Assembly (NCBI GenBank): GCA_023614405.1
Contig: CM042686.1
Span: 350,060,329-350,124,328 of the forward strand
Length of the DNA: 64,000 bases
Direction of reading: 5' to 3'
From: Avena insularis
Taxonomy: Eukaryota; Streptophyta; Magnoliopsida; Poales; Poaceae
Each line of letters starts with the position of its first letter. Position 1 is the first letter of the stretch. Shown in pieces: positions 47,946-60,134 of this stretch. The notes beneath the pieces were generated by a model. The model was not told the origin of the DNA. It saw nothing but the letters and a program-made list of their open reading frames with translations, and did no database searches. A program made the translations under genes and the position numbers.

Positions 47946-49190
47946 CTAGTGGATCTCTCTAGGGTCAGCCTGGTATCTTCTCACAACACTTAGAGCATAG
48001 GAAACATCCTGCCTAGTACAAATCATAGCATACATGATGGATCTGACTGCAGAAGCATATGGAATCGCACTCATATGACTGTGCTCATCAGTTGTCGAAG
48101 GACACCGAGTCTTGCTAAGTTTTACACCATCCGACATCGGTAAGAACCCCTTCTTAGACGATTCCATGTTGAACTTCTTCAACACATTGTCCAAATATGT
48201 ACTCCGACTCAATCCAATGAGCCACCTTGATCTATCTCTGTATATCTGGATTCCTAATATGTAAGTCGCCTCACCCAAGTCTTTCATTGAAAAACTCTTT
48301 TCCAATGATTCCTTGGTCTCTTGCAACATCTGGACATCATTTCCAATCAGTAGTATGTCATCCACATATAAGATCAGAAATTTTACTTTGCTCCCACTAA
48401 ACTTCTTGTATAAACAAGAATCATGATCACTCTTGATGAAGCTAAACGATTTGACTACCTCATCAAAGCGAATGTTCCAACTCCGAGATGCTTGCTTCAA
48501 CCCATAAATGGATTTCGCAAGTTTGTATACCTTGTCAGGATTAGCCGGATCAACAAAAACCTTAGGCTGTATCATATACACATCCTCGATTAAATTTCCA
48601 TTAAGGAAAGCCGTATTGACATCCATCTGCCATAACTCATAGTCAAAATAGGTTGCTATAGCTAACATGATCCGAACTGACTTAAGCATCGCCACGGGAG
48701 AGAAAGTCTCATCGTAGTCAACTCCTTGAACTTTTTGGAACCCCTTCGTGACAAGCCGTGCCTTATAGATAGAGACATTTCCATCCATATCAGTTTTCTT
48801 CTTAAAGACCCATTTGCACTCGACGGGTCTTGCACCGTCTAGCAGATCAACCAAGTTCCAAACTTGCTTTTCATCCATGGACTTTAACTTGGATCTCATG
48901 GCTCCAAGTCACGACTCAGAATCAGATCCCACCATTGCTTCCAAATAAGTTTCTGGCTCATCTCTGTCCAACAGCAACACATCACGAACACTTCGCAATC
49001 TAGCCGATCTTCGCAGTGTCGGTGCAGCTGTCGGCTCAGGTACCACGACCGACTCAACCTCTAAGGCTTTTGCCGACTCACTGTTGGCCGGTATCTCTCG
49101 AATTTCTTCGAGCTGCACCGTGCTCCCACTGACTCCCTAATTGAGAAACTCTTTCTCAGGGAAGACACTATTCCGAGCGATAAACACTTT
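47946..49190 (-). pseudogene. pol: Reverse transcriptase of Copia C
   Basis: Minus strand. A proline/serine linker with TLRRSARLRS (49020-48990) leads into RT. Motifs: KPVECKWVFKKK-type (here ARPVECKWVFKKKTDMDG), ARLVTKGFQKVQGVDYDETF, WQMDVNTAFLNGNL, KSIYGLKQASRSWN and catalytic LYVDDILLIGND near 48350. The C terminal part has YASAVRSIMYAMICTRQDVS. This is the standard plant Copia RT of about 245 residues. A TGA at about 48907 and a TAG at 47946 interrupt it. The frame differs from that of integrase, so a single-base indel lies near 49190. Confidence 0.93.
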
Positions 49191-50335
49191 CCCTCTTCTC
49201 GGTTGTAGAAGTAGTAACCCCAGGTTTCCCTCGGATACCCCACGAAAATACACTTATCTGACTTGGTTGTAAGCTTGTCCGACTAAAGTTGCTTGACTAA
49301 AGCTTCACAACCCCAAATCTTAAGAAAATACAAACTCAGCTTCTTGCCAGTCCACATCTCATTTGGTGTCTTCTCTACCGACTTTGATGGTACCATGTTT
49401 AGTGTGAACGCTACAGTTTCTAGACAATAACCCCAAAATGATAAAGGCAGATTTGTCCGACTCATCATTGATCGTACCATGTCTAATAAGGTCTGATTCC
49501 TGCTTTCTGACACACCGTTTCTCTGCAGCATTCCCGGAGGAGTGAGCTAGGGAACTATTTCACAACTCTTCAGATGGTCATCAAACTCGTGGCTCATGTA
49601 CTCGCCTCCGCAGTCCAACCGAAGAAACTTTATTTTCTTGCTGAGTTGATTTTGTACGTCATTCTGGAATTCCTTGAACTTTTCAAAGGCTTCCGACTTA
49701 TGTTTCATCAAGTAGATATATCCATACCTACTCAAATCATCAGTGAATGTAATGAAGTACTCATAACCACCTATGGCTGGCGTGCTCATCTGGCCACATA
49801 CATCACTATGTACTAGTCCCAATAAGTCGGTTGCCCTTTCATAACTCTTTGCCAAAGGTGTCTTGGTCATCTTGCCGAGTAGACAGGATTCACATGTCTC
49901 GAATGACTCCAAGTCGAACAAAGTTACGAGTCCATCCTCATGGAGCTTCTTCATGCGTTTCCAACTTATATGACCAAGCCGACAATGCCAAAAGTAAGTC
50001 ATATTCAGATCATTTGGTTTCAACCTTTTCACATTTATGTCATAGAAAGATTCACCTTCAAGATTCAAAATAAATAACCCGTCCTGGACGGGTGCAAAGC
50101 TGTGAAACATATTATCCAAATACAAAGAACAACCATTATTCTTATTATTCGACCTATAGCCTTGTCTCATCAAACATGAGGCAGAAATAATGTTTCGACT
50201 AAGCACTAGAAAATAATAACAATTATTTAGCTCCATTAATAATACATAAGGTAAATGAAGTTTCATCGTGCCGACTTCCAACGCAGTGACTCTCGCTTTG
50301 TTGCTGACTCGAATGTCAACCTTGCCTCTTTCCAT
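49191..50335 (-). pseudogene. pol: Integrase of Copia C
   Basis: Minus strand. The pre-integrase zinc-binding region reads WHCRLGHISWKRMKKL and CESCLLGKMTKTP. The core has LVHSDVCGQM (first D), FITFTDDLSRYGYIYLMKHK, FLRLDCGGEY (second D) and, after a stop at 49547, RNGVSESRNQTLLDMVRSMM (E). Then SFWGYCLETVAFTLN and SDKC.FVGYPRETWGYYFYN. The RYGYIYLMKHKSE form resembles Angela/BARE. Integrase joins element DNA to the host chromosome. Stops near 49547 and 49281 inactivate it. Confidence 0.92.
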
Positions 50336-50520
50336 GCTCCTAGTTCTTACCAGTCCCTACAACGAGTTGCAGATGTGAATAATTGATCCAGTATCATACA
50401 CCCAAGAACTATTAGGTGCATCTGCGAGATAGATGTCTATAACATTGCAAACAAGTGTACCTAAGATGGAACTCACATCTCCACTCTTGTCTTTGTCAGC
50501 CAGATACTTGCTACAATTCC
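50336..50520 (-). pseudogene. Protease of Copia C
   Basis: Minus strand, same frame as gag and integrase. SSWVYDTGSIIHIC carries the D-T-G catalytic triplet at 50395-50387. A TAG near 50361 follows. Preceded by the nucleocapsid knuckle. Confidence 0.8.
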
Positions 50521-51322
50521 TCTTCTAATGGCCATCCGCCTTGCAGTAGAAACAAGTGGATCCGGCTGTAGGAGATGGCTTAGTCCCTGAGGAAGCGCTT
50601 TGGACCGGGTCCTCAGCCTTACCTCCCGACTTAGCCTTCTTCTTAGTCCAGGAACTCTTCTTGAACTTAGCCTTATTTTGCACCATCAACACTTGACTGG
50701 CACCTTTCTTGAGATCCACCTCAGCCTGCTTGAGCATCCCATGTAATTCAATGAGCTTCTTGTCCATACCATGCATGTGGTAGTTTGATATGAACTGACC
50801 ATACGCACTAGGAAGAGAGTTCAGAATTATGTTCGTGGCAAACTCTTCGCTAATGGGGTAGCCAAGCCTTTCTAGAGACTGCACGTAACCAACCATCTTG
50901 ATCACATGTAGACTCAGTGGATCGCCATCCTTAAGCTTGCAACTCAACAAAGCCTGAGAGACTTGATACCTCTCAGTCTTTTCCTGAGCCTGAAACATAC
51001 TTTCTAGGCTTTCGATCATATCATAGGCCTCGACATTCTCAAACTACTGCTGCAAGTTCGGTTCCATGTGAGCAAGCATAAGACAGCTAATCTCCATGGA
51101 TTCATGACAAATCCGACGATAGACATTGGCAGATGCACCAGTCGCATTCTCATTCGGCTAATCTGGAAATGGGTTGTCTAGGACATGGTCCCTCTCTTTT
51201 TGCTTGAGAACAATTCTCAGATTACAATACCAGTTGGTGAAGTTAGTTCCATTTAGCTTATCTTTCTCTAAGATGGTTCTCAAAGCAAAACTAGAAATCT
51301 GAGGGAGACTACTAGGTGCCAT
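50521..51322 (-). pseudogene. gag: Gag of Copia C
   Basis: Minus strand. The likely start is the Met at 51322 (MAPSSLPQISSFA), not the upstream Met at 51355. Copia gag motifs: LNGTNFTNWYCNLRIVLKQK; after stops at about 51155 and 51044, SLESMFQAQEKTERYQVSQA, MVGYVQSLERLGYPISEEFA and ILNSLPSAYGQFISNYHMHG. A Lys-rich stretch leads to the CCHC knuckle CFYCKADGH.KRNC (50558-50517), which has a stop codon within it. Confidence 0.9.
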
Positions 51323-52580
51323 TGATCTACAATAGAAAAAAATATGCAAAAACACTTTAGTACTTATGCTCCCACTAGAACAAACACCCCTCCGATGGTT
51401 ACTAAGTGATTCATGACCCTAAATAATCAAGCAGACTAGTGAGATTTAGCATCACCGCTAGCCATCAAGTGTTCTAGGTAGACAACTCCTTGTCAATCGC
51501 ATCACATACGACTCCTGTTGGATGGGTGGCATCACATGCCCCGGCTCCCATTCGAATTTTCCCTGAGTCCCATAACCATTGTGATAGACCCGTCTAGATT
51601 GCCAAGTGCTTCCGTTGTAAGAGTCCGACTCAAACCCACCTAGTCGAAAAGAATTGATAGCACCTCAATTTTATGAGCCCACTACCAAAAATGTCCGACT
51701 TATGATGGTGCAGCACTGGCGGGGAAACCGACTAGACCTTCTTTGGGGAATCACTTTCTACCAACTATCTAATAGAGGTAAAATATAGACATAAACATAA
51801 CACAAAATAAACCAATTATAATGTGAAATGGTATGGCACTCTTCATGAAAATCTCCATCTCCACAAAGCTTGTAATTTGACTCGTGTCAACTCTTGTCAT
51901 GTGCCGTCTTACACCATGTAGCCGACTTGTACATCGACTTGCATGCCATCCAGGTTCTCCAAACAACTACACTAGCTAGTAATGTAAATTACATAGAGAA
52001 TCCAACACGCATGTCGTTATACAATAAATGACAGCACCTAGGCTCCAGCCGGCTGACAAAAACTGTGATACGCAGATCACATATAGATTACACACTTCAC
52101 ATGCACATAAGCCATACTATTCACAACATCATCCTCCAAAAACAAGTTATCCATAGATACGATATCTACCCGTGCTGTGAAACTCGCAATGACATCTAAG
52201 GCGCTACAATTTTTTTGAAAACGCATATCTCATCTGCATTCCAGACATGGCTTTCTTTATCAGATAAAACAATTTTACCCAAATCCGATCTGTACTCCGA
52301 TTCGACCAAACTTTTTGATCTTCGATCACCGCATCCAGATTTACGGGTCACGGTCAACCTCGATGGCGGAAGCCGACCGGTAGGGATATGTCGTTCCACG
52401 ACCTTAGTAGTTAGATCACGGAAACCAGATCATCCATTCCCCCGAGTAAAGTTGATCCAATCAACTTCGTACAAAACCGATCTATCTCATAGATCGACCA
52501 CCAAAACTGATATTAGATCCAATCTAATGCCAATCGCATATCACATATGCACGATCTCGAGCATAAAACTAGAACCTAAA
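51323..52580 (-). other. Non-coding leader of Copia C
   Basis: About 1.26 kb between gag and the primer-binding site, the usual long untranslated leader of Angela/BARE-type elements. ORFs in it on either strand (51769-51966, 52215-52652) have no recognisable domain. Confidence 0.65.
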
Positions 52581-52592
52581 GCTCTGATACCA
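52581..52592 (-). other. Primer-binding site of Copia C (tRNA-iMet)
   Basis: Minus strand TGGTATCAGAGC, one base inside the LTR at 52594. It proves the antisense orientation of C. Confidence 0.9.
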
Positions 52593-52593
52593 C

Positions 52594-53925
52594 TGTTGGG
52601 CCACGCAGAGATAAACAAAACTTTTTCCCTACACGGTGATCCCAAGATCTAGCTGAGGTAGTAGGCCACGGGAATTACCACTAGACGCGTGGTTGCGGAA
52701 TCGACGTAGCACGTCGCTTGCTGCAGTGCAGTCCTCATGATCCGTTCCGATCCATGATCGTCGAAGTGCTGAACGTATAGCACCACCGCCAGTATCCACA
52801 CGTACGAGGAGGAGCGCTGGCCGTGGACTGCTAGGTCCGGTACAGCGGTGATATGAATGGAATGGGGCTAGGGTTTCCAACACATGGAGTGACCTAACAG
52901 TGTGCTCTAAGAACCTGCGCCCCAGCTTATATAGGGAGTGAAAGTGGGCTCCACTCACTTGTGGCCCATTCACTAAAAGGCCTATATTAGTCACTACGAG
53001 TCCAACTCACTGACTTAGTCCGTTTCCTTTTTGGGTCCAACCCAAATATGCTCCCGCTCTTAAGTGGGTGACCCGACAGGCTCATGGTGACCCAGACACG
53101 GTTCGGGTCTTACTCGTGATTGATCAGTCGGTAGCGGCTCCTAGCAGAACGTGCCGACTCCCAAGTACCATAGATTCATGACAACATACCTTACAATGCG
53201 ACTTTCGTCTGAGTCCCTTTTGCCGCACGATATACCTTGTCGGACTATAGGCGAATAATCGTCATCCCTTAAATAGTTCGACTCTCTTTCTCGATCCGAG
53301 ATAAGTGATTCATCCGACTAACTCTTAGTCGATCACCTCGGTTAACACTTAACCGATTCACGCATGGCCATGCTTTCTGGATCATATCTTCTGAGAGGGC
53401 CCAGAGAACATTTCTCTAGATGGAGGGGCAAAATCCCATCTTGTTTATTCACATCACGCAACTTGATTCTCAGTCGACCCGAACTCCGCCTTTATAACTG
53501 CCTAGTGACGGAACAACGTTTGATAGAACCTAAGTCGGTGATCCTCAACTCGGATTGTGCAATAACCTCAGGTCTAACAATTACATTGATTGAGATATAC
53601 AAATGACAAATTATTTATTGTATATCAATATGGGTCAGTCCGACTCGCTAAACTCTTTAGCCGAATCCGTGTAAGTCGGAATAGCATCTCTATGCCCATG
53701 ACAAGTGGAACCGAGTCATCAACCGACTTTCACATTAGTCTAAGTTGTGTGTCTAGCACAACCTCAATGACCAAGGACAATTAGTATAAACAACATGAAT
53801 ATATAGTTCCACAATCGAATCACATATTCAATGATACATATCAGTAGTTCATACATGGACAATGATTTAATGAATACATTGGAAATAACATCATACATGA
53901 TTGCCACTAAGGCATATTCCCAACA
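52594..53925 (-). repeat. 5' LTR of Copia C (right end on the plus strand)
   Basis: Plus strand TGTTGGGCCACG...ATTCCCAACA, 1332 bp, matching 12562-13892. Minus-strand TATATAA at 52933-52927. Followed by target duplication TATCA. Confidence 0.93.
52927..52933 (-). promoter_or_regulatory. TATA box of Copia C
   Basis: Minus strand CTCCCTATATAAGCTGGG; the matching box in the 3' LTR is at 12901-12895. Confidence 0.6.
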
Positions 53926-53930
53926 TATCA

Positions 53931-54280
53931 ATGAATGTCATAGAGATCCAATTACATGCCACAAGTGTGGGGAACTGGGACATATTAGACCCCATTGTTC
54001 CAATCGACCACCGGTTTGTGAACCATCAGTACAGAGTGGAAAAAAGAGAAGAACTTGGAGTAAATACCCGAATATATGCTATGAATGTGGACAATCGGGA
54101 TATATCATGATCAATTTCCCAATACTTCTATCACAAGAAGCAAGTGACACGACAATTGGAGTATTAAAACTAAGCGGAGGTATGTATGAAGGAACATCCT
54201 CGGGGAAGAGGAAGTATGCAGCTATGACTCAAATCAACCCTGATGTTCAAAACAACCTAGCAAGTGGTAAGTCACCATAG
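53931..54280 (+). pseudogene. gag: Gag of element A, nucleocapsid part, downstream of Copia C
   Basis: Immediately after C's target duplication the frame reads INEC, completing the knuckle begun at 12528. A full second knuckle follows (CHKCGELGHIRPHC). A third (CYECGQSGYIMINF) has lost its histidine (now Y) and last cysteine (now F). The frame then runs to a stop at 54278 without any protease motif. Three knuckles in a row would make a nucleic-acid-binding nucleocapsid. The ORF technically extends upstream to 53831, but 53831-53925 belongs to C's LTR. Confidence 0.8.
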
Positions 54281-54976
54281 TGTCTTTAGTATGAATTATT
54301 TTATGCATGCATGTAGTGGGATGAAGAGTCCACACGTGTATCCACAAATGTGTGGGTATAACATATGTCTCTTCATAAGACCATTAGGAAGAGTTTGTGG
54401 GGCCGAGTAAAGAACAGGTTAGACCTCCAGATTCAACAATTAGTATATCTTTTGAATAAAAGTATTTAAATCTTTTCAAGAAAATCCAAATTTTACGATA
54501 ACTTTGGTGTTGAAGGTATATTTAGACCGCAACTGGTCTCAACTGATAAAACATGGCTTGAGACCAATAGAATTTCCAATTATGGATATAATGATCAAAT
54601 ACCTCAATTACGGAAAAGTAGGATATTTTTGAATGGATGGGCTAAAAGAGTTCAATTCGTTCCTAAGAAGGACATTGAAAAGGACTAACTACAATCCATT
54701 AGAATTGAAGAATCCTAAAACTTTACCATTAGTAAACCTTCGTACCATTATGATACCTATGAATTAATTCAATGATTTTAGCAAGTAGCTTTATAAAGTT
54801 TAGATAAGTCAGAGATCTCGAGTGGATTGTCCTAAAGATGCAAAGTGGAATATAAAGATCACCAAAAGAGACCAATGGATGGACAAGGATTGCAAACTTC
54901 AAAAGGGAAGGTTAAGAAGGAAATGTTTTCGTATTTCGTTAAGAGTGATATCAGTAACTTTGGGGACGAAGTTTAT
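54281..54976 (+). other. Interior of A between gag and polypurine tract
   Basis: About 700 bp with no protease, RT, RNase H or integrase signature in any frame I could follow. This is where an autonomous Gypsy would carry more than 3 kb of pol. Confidence 0.6.
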
Positions 54977-54991
54977 TTAAGGGGGAGAGAC
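54977..54991 (+). other. Polypurine tract of A
   Basis: TTAAGGGGGAGAGAC immediately before the 3' LTR. Confidence 0.8.
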
Positions 54992-56822
54992 TGTAATGCC
55001 CCAGAATTTAGGGCTACAGAAGAGAATTTGTCCGTTTGCATTCATGCATAAGAAAATTCAGGGTAAACTTTTTGCAAAACAAAACCTTGGATAGATCAGA
55101 GTTTCCTTCACTATTTTGAGTTACAATTTAGCCCTTATAGTGATTTTTATAAATTTTCAGAAGATCTATAGGAATTTAAAAGATTTTGGGTGAACAATTT
55201 GAGTTTAAGTTTAAATTTGAATCATTTGGAAAAGATTTAAAAGTTACAAGTATTTAGCATTTCATTGTTTTAAACATGATTTTGTTAATATTGTTTGAAT
55301 ATTTAATATTTATAATACAATAAAGTGAATTGAAAACAATACAATTAGAATAATTCAAATAAGAAAATACTTCTTATTTCTTTCCTTTATTCAATAGGAA
55401 TAATACAAATACAAATGTATATCAAGTAAAAACATTACAGGAACAATTCTAAAGAATTGGAAACTTTATTTGAATAGGAGAATAATATTTCATTGATCTT
55501 TTACAAAGAGTAGCAATGAAAGATTACAAAAGTAACCAGATAAAGAAAACCCTAAACTAATATCTATCCATTCCTAAACTACATATCTTGATCAGCAGTG
55601 CATTTGTACCTGCAAAATAAACAAAATAAGAAACCAAAGAAAGTAACTTTGTTAGTTTTACTCTCAGTTTTGAGAAGTGAAATGCACTGTTCATTTTACC
55701 CCACCGAGTAATAAAAAGGGGCAAGTTTCACCAACAGTATAATATATGTTCTTGTAAATCCAAGAGGGATTCAATACAACATCATAAGCCAACTAAAAGG
55801 GGGCAAGTTTCACCAATCTAGTAAAAGATAAAGGCACAAGTAGAAAACCCATCAAAAGTTATAGTTCCACTCGATCTGAGCTACTTGATACATGAAGCAG
55901 GCAAGCAGCTCACACAAGACATGCATGGCATGTGTTATCACCACCACAGCAACCCGTACAACAGTAAAAAAGTAGCATTAGGGGAATCCCAGGAAACTTT
56001 CTAATGCATCAATCTATTTCAGTCGAGATCACTTATCTCTACCTCTAGAACTCCACGAGATATCACTGATTACACCAGTTCAACATTAGATTCGTCAACA
56101 CAACCAACCAAACAAGTCATCATCAATGATTACTTGAAGGAGAGCAAGCTCAAGAGGCCGGGGAAAAAAGGCACAAGATCAAGCTAGAGAAGAAGGGTAG
56201 CAAGTGAAGTTCATCTAGGAGGAGAGCTGACCAGGGTCATAGAAGCAAGGCATAGTGGATCAAGTTTCTCAACAGATCATCAACAACACATCAACAACAA
56301 GTTGATATCTGATCTATATAATACCTGTTCTTGTTAAAATATTTCTTGGCATGGAGATTGTGAGGGAGTGAGAGCTCTCAGATTGGGTGGAAGTCCTACT
56401 ACAGAATCATCCTAGAGCTAAGAAAAAGGCCAATCAAAATAATATGTATGAATGTCACCCAACTAGCTTCAAACTTTGCATCATAAGCTTAAGCCTCTAA
56501 TTTTTAGACCAACATCATTATGGATTAATCCCGCAGCAGATCATGCTACCTGGGATATTATTGTGCACACTCCAAGGAAGGAGGTACCACAGTAGCAGCC
56601 CATGGCAGCAGAAGCCACTAGAGCATATCCACAACTTAATGCCTTAAGATAGCCACTTGCAAAAACCCTACAGTCATACTTTAAATCATTTTACTAGCTA
56701 CATTTACTAGGAATCATTCTATGAAATGCAAATGATCATTACTGATCATAGAACACAGAAGATAATGGACAACAAGTAAATAACGTTTATTGTTAGTAAA
56801 AATTGGTCTTAGACCAACATCA
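54992..56822 (+). repeat. 3' LTR of A, first 1.8 kb (interrupted by B)
   Basis: Aligns with 4107-5945. The first 150 bp differ more than the rest (the TTCTTTATAGTGATTG duplication of the 5' LTR at 4189-4217 is absent here). B's LTR starts at 56823; the five bases before it (CATCA) should be B's target duplication, unverifiable here. No gene. Confidence 0.85.
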
Positions 56823-57612
56823 TATAACATCCCAACATTAGAACTTAGAAATAAGCTGAGACCATGTGTGTGCATTGCGTTCATGCATAGAAAATCTAGA
56901 TAATTGTCGCGTTTTTAAATAAAACTTGTCAAAGTGATTGAAGCTTCTCTTAAGTTGGTGGAAATGAAGTAGATCATCAAGTTGACTGCGATAAGTTTCA
57001 ACATGACCTTTGCTAAATCCTTATCTTTGGGTAATATAATTTGATCTAAAGGTAGATCAAATGTAATAAAACTAAGTCACAACACACTACTTAATAAGGA
57101 GTACTGGATCTTCTAGAGATCATTACATGGTATTTCATACCACAACTCAAGGATGAATACTTAATATTCTAAAGATTATATCAAGGTGTTGTCTACCACA
57201 TACCCTGAATACAAAGTTAAGTATATAACTTAAGTAAAGAAACTCCATAAGTAAATCTAGAAATACTTGCTTGCCATAGTTATTCCTACCATGAGCATCA
57301 TGGTAGTTCTTAAACATTAACTCTTATCATAGATAGAGTAGAAAAGTAAGTCAAGCCAAGACCATCTAGCACATACCCTTAATATCATATTAAGAGATGA
57401 CATTCATATTTAACCAAGTCCTAGTGTCAAGTTGATCATCAATGTTGAGTGATCAATTCTTGACCTAACACTTATTGACTCTTAGCTTTGACCTATTATA
57501 TTGACCTTCCAAAGACCTTAAGTAAATTAATAAGAAGAAGGAACTAGATATGGTAGAGTGTGCCATCATCAATGGAATGTGATCCTTAGTGGGGATCAAA
57601 CCATATGATGTT

Positions 57613-57902
57613 TGTGAACACCCGGATTTTCAAGTCCAGATGCCTGTTATGTCGTACATCGCAATCCCAGGAATACCATTTTTGTGAGACATAATAGAAT
57701 TGATAGCATAGTACATCATCCGTTACAAACCATAATAGTGTTACATATAGTTGATCTCATGATCAAGTCTTAATACACATTGATATTCTCAATAGTTGAT
57801 CTACAGATAGTTCATACAGTGTTTAATAGTAAAAGCTTTTGTTAACCCTAATTTTGGTGATTGGAAATTGATATTCTCCTTTAATATTTTTGAGATGTTA
57901 CA
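57613..57902 (-). mobile_element. Element H: 290-bp miniature solo LTR in B's LTR
   Basis: A perfect 5-bp target duplication ATGTT (57608-57612 and 57903-57907) brackets TGTGAACACCCGG...GAGATGTTACA. Read on the minus strand, the first about 75 bp resemble the start of D's LTR (TGTAACATCTCAAAA, later TTAGGGTTAACAAAA). The last about 150 bp resemble D's LTR end (GGTTTGTAACGGATGATGTA, GGGATTGCGATGTA, AAAATCCGGGTGTT). D's middle 3.7 kb is missing. No coding capacity. Confidence 0.8.
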
Positions 57903-60127
57903 ATGTTGGAGGAGTTAACTCACTCATGAGTTAACTAGAAGAAGCACCTAATCCAAGAGTTAAGCTAGTGATCATGAAGCTATGAGAAAGCTAGTAGTAT
58001 TAGAATATCGAATGATGATTAAGTTAAGCCAAGTAGTGAAACTTAAAGTAAGCTTCCTTAACAAGATAAATCCTATAGAGAGACTAGTACAAGCCTACTA
58101 CTACTTAGTTTTAATAGATCTTGTTCATACAATTAGAAGCCTAAGTTAAGCATGATGAAGGGTTGGTGGTCATTATTCTCAAGTCATTTAAGAATAGATG
58201 ACTAGGTATTGAGGAAGAGTTGTGAGTATACCAAATTAGGAAAAACCCTAGTAAGCTGAATCATCTAGCTTGATCCTAAGAAGTCAAGCTATCGTATGAT
58301 GAAGTATATAACATAAGTTGTATGGAGTAGTTTAAGGCATAGTAGTTTAACCAAGCTAATACAAGAACAAACTTGAATTATGGGAATAATATCATGCTTC
58401 TTCTAGAGGATTGGTAGCAATTGTTAGATAGTGAGTATTGTAACCTTGCAAGCCCTGGAAGTAGATGTAAGGTAAACATATAGGAGTTAATGGTTGGAAT
58501 TAGTAATAGCTGCATTGATGGATTGATCAAGGCTAGTTTAGAAATGGAAGTCATATGTACTAGGAGAACACTGAAGGAGTAATGTTGAAGTGGCATGACC
58601 ATGTCATCATAGGATGATGGATATGGTCGAGTCAAATGATTGACTTATTCAGGAACATGTGATCTTTGTGAATAAGATAAGAGAGATTATATAGAGTATA
58701 TTTAGGAAAGGAATTCTATATTTAAAGATAAGCTTAGTGAGGTATCAAGGTAGGAGTGCTTGAGAAACCTATAACCAACAGTATATCAAGCCATGACAAA
58801 ACCCATGTCTACCTCTTTGTTTTAAACTATAGAATAAAGAAGGTAGTTAAACCAATTCATATTTTTAGGCAACCAATGGATAGTATCTCTTAGTCAAATA
58901 AAATGCCTAAGAGATAAGTAGAATACCAGTTGAGAGTGTATTGATGGAAGCCTTGTCCACCTGATTGTCTTAAACCCTAGTAAAGACCTAGTCTCATATA
59001 CCATCAAGATCACTTTAGTAAAGGAATCTTTATAGCTCACTCTAAGTTGAGATATCATTCAGGATTATAAATTCTGGATCAATCCTTGAACCATGATCCG
59101 TAGCAACATTCACTAATAAAATTGAGGGTAGTGTATCCTCTAGGGTTTATAGTAAGTGTGGTATTGGAAACCCTAAGTAGATGTTGCTGGGCATTGAGAT
59201 CACTTGTGCCACATGAATGATAATGGTTGTTCACCATTATATAATAAACTTCTATGAACACATTAGCCACATTTAAGAAAGTAATGAACAACTAGTTCAA
59301 GAAGTGATCTGTGCCTACTCTAAAAGTAAGTAGAATGGTTGTGAAGAAATTGTAATGGAATTGGAGAAGAAGAAATCACCAAACCCTGAGAACCATGGAA
59401 TTCAAATCACCATATTATAAACCTCAAGGTTTAATACCTTGTAATATATTTGCATGGTTCCTTTATGATGCTAAGTATGAGTAGAGTCCTATATATGTCA
59501 TTCACCATTTTAAATCCTTACCATTACAATTATCATGAGAAAATGGAATATTTTTTTAAATCTTATTAAAAAGAGTAAATCTCTAAACCCCAATTCTAAA
59601 TAATATTTTCCAAAAAGAGAATGCCTAACCAGTTAGTTACATTAACCCATGTAGAACCCTAGTTGATTCACTCAATTTTGAATGTTTGAATCTTTGCAAA
59701 ACAATTCAAATTGAAAAGGAAAAGAGAAACCAGAAATAGAAAAAAGAAAAAGACAAGGAAGAAGCCAACTTCTGCTTGTGGCCTGCTTCTTCTTTTGCTT
59801 AACCACCACCCAGCTTACTTCATAGTAGCCCAACACCGACCCAACATGGCCCAAGCCCACTTACTGTTTCGATCTCTCGCTGACGAGCTGGGCCCACATG
59901 GGAGAGACATCATCGTCTTCCTCTCCATGCATGGCCGCCACCACGTCGACGACGCCACATCCCGAGCCACCATTTTCTTTGACCCACAGCCGTAGCAGAC
60001 CTTCGCGTCGATTCCCTTATTGTCTCTGTGCCTACTGGCAAGTTCAGCGTCAAGATTCCCGCCCCGGAGAAGCTCCAACTCCGCCGTCGTCGACGTCGTG
60101 CCGCCGCCTCTGACCTCGTGTTTCTCC

Positions 60128-60134
60128 ATAAATA
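60128..60134 (+). promoter_or_regulatory. Possible TATA box of B's LTR
   Basis: CCATAAATACTCGAGG lies in the GC-rich island, about 30 bp before GAACCCTAGC, a common leader start in grass LTRs. Weak. Confidence 0.35.

Larger units (their letters stand above)
12562..53925 (-). mobile_element. Element C: Ty1/Copia retrotransposon, Angela/BARE-like, antisense, inside A's gag
   Basis: The termini are TGTTGGG...CCCAACA with a perfect 5-bp target duplication TATCA (12557-12561 and 53926-53930). The LTRs are 1331 and 1332 bp. On the minus strand the order is LTR, iMet primer-binding site, gag, protease, integrase, RT, RNase H, polypurine tract, LTR; integrase before RT is diagnostic of Copia. After removing D the element is about 7.9 kb, a normal full length. 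The integrase motifs resemble Angela/BARE elements of Triticeae. Element D interrupts it at 14045-47497. All genes carry stops or frameshifts. Confidence 0.93.
4107..56822 (+). mobile_element. Element A: gag-only Gypsy retrotransposon with 6 kb LTRs (LARD-like), outermost nest
   Basis: The two LTRs start alike (TGTAATGAC at 4107, TGTAATGCC at 54992) and run in parallel until element B interrupts the second at 56823. A tRNA-iMet type primer-binding site follows the 5' LTR and a polypurine tract (AAGGGGGAGAGAC) precedes the 3' LTR. Once Copia C is removed the internal domain is about 3.5 kb and holds only a gag gene, with no protease, RT or integrase. LTRs about twice as long as the internal domain recall large retrotransposon derivatives such as Sukkula. 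It is probably mobilised by a related autonomous Gypsy element; that is inference. The 3' LTR end lies outside the window. Confidence 0.75.

Noticed and set aside
52581..52592. Possible tRNA gene fragment
   Set aside because: The 12-base match is the reverse-transcription primer site; no cloverleaf surrounds it. The same holds for 10129 and 63733.
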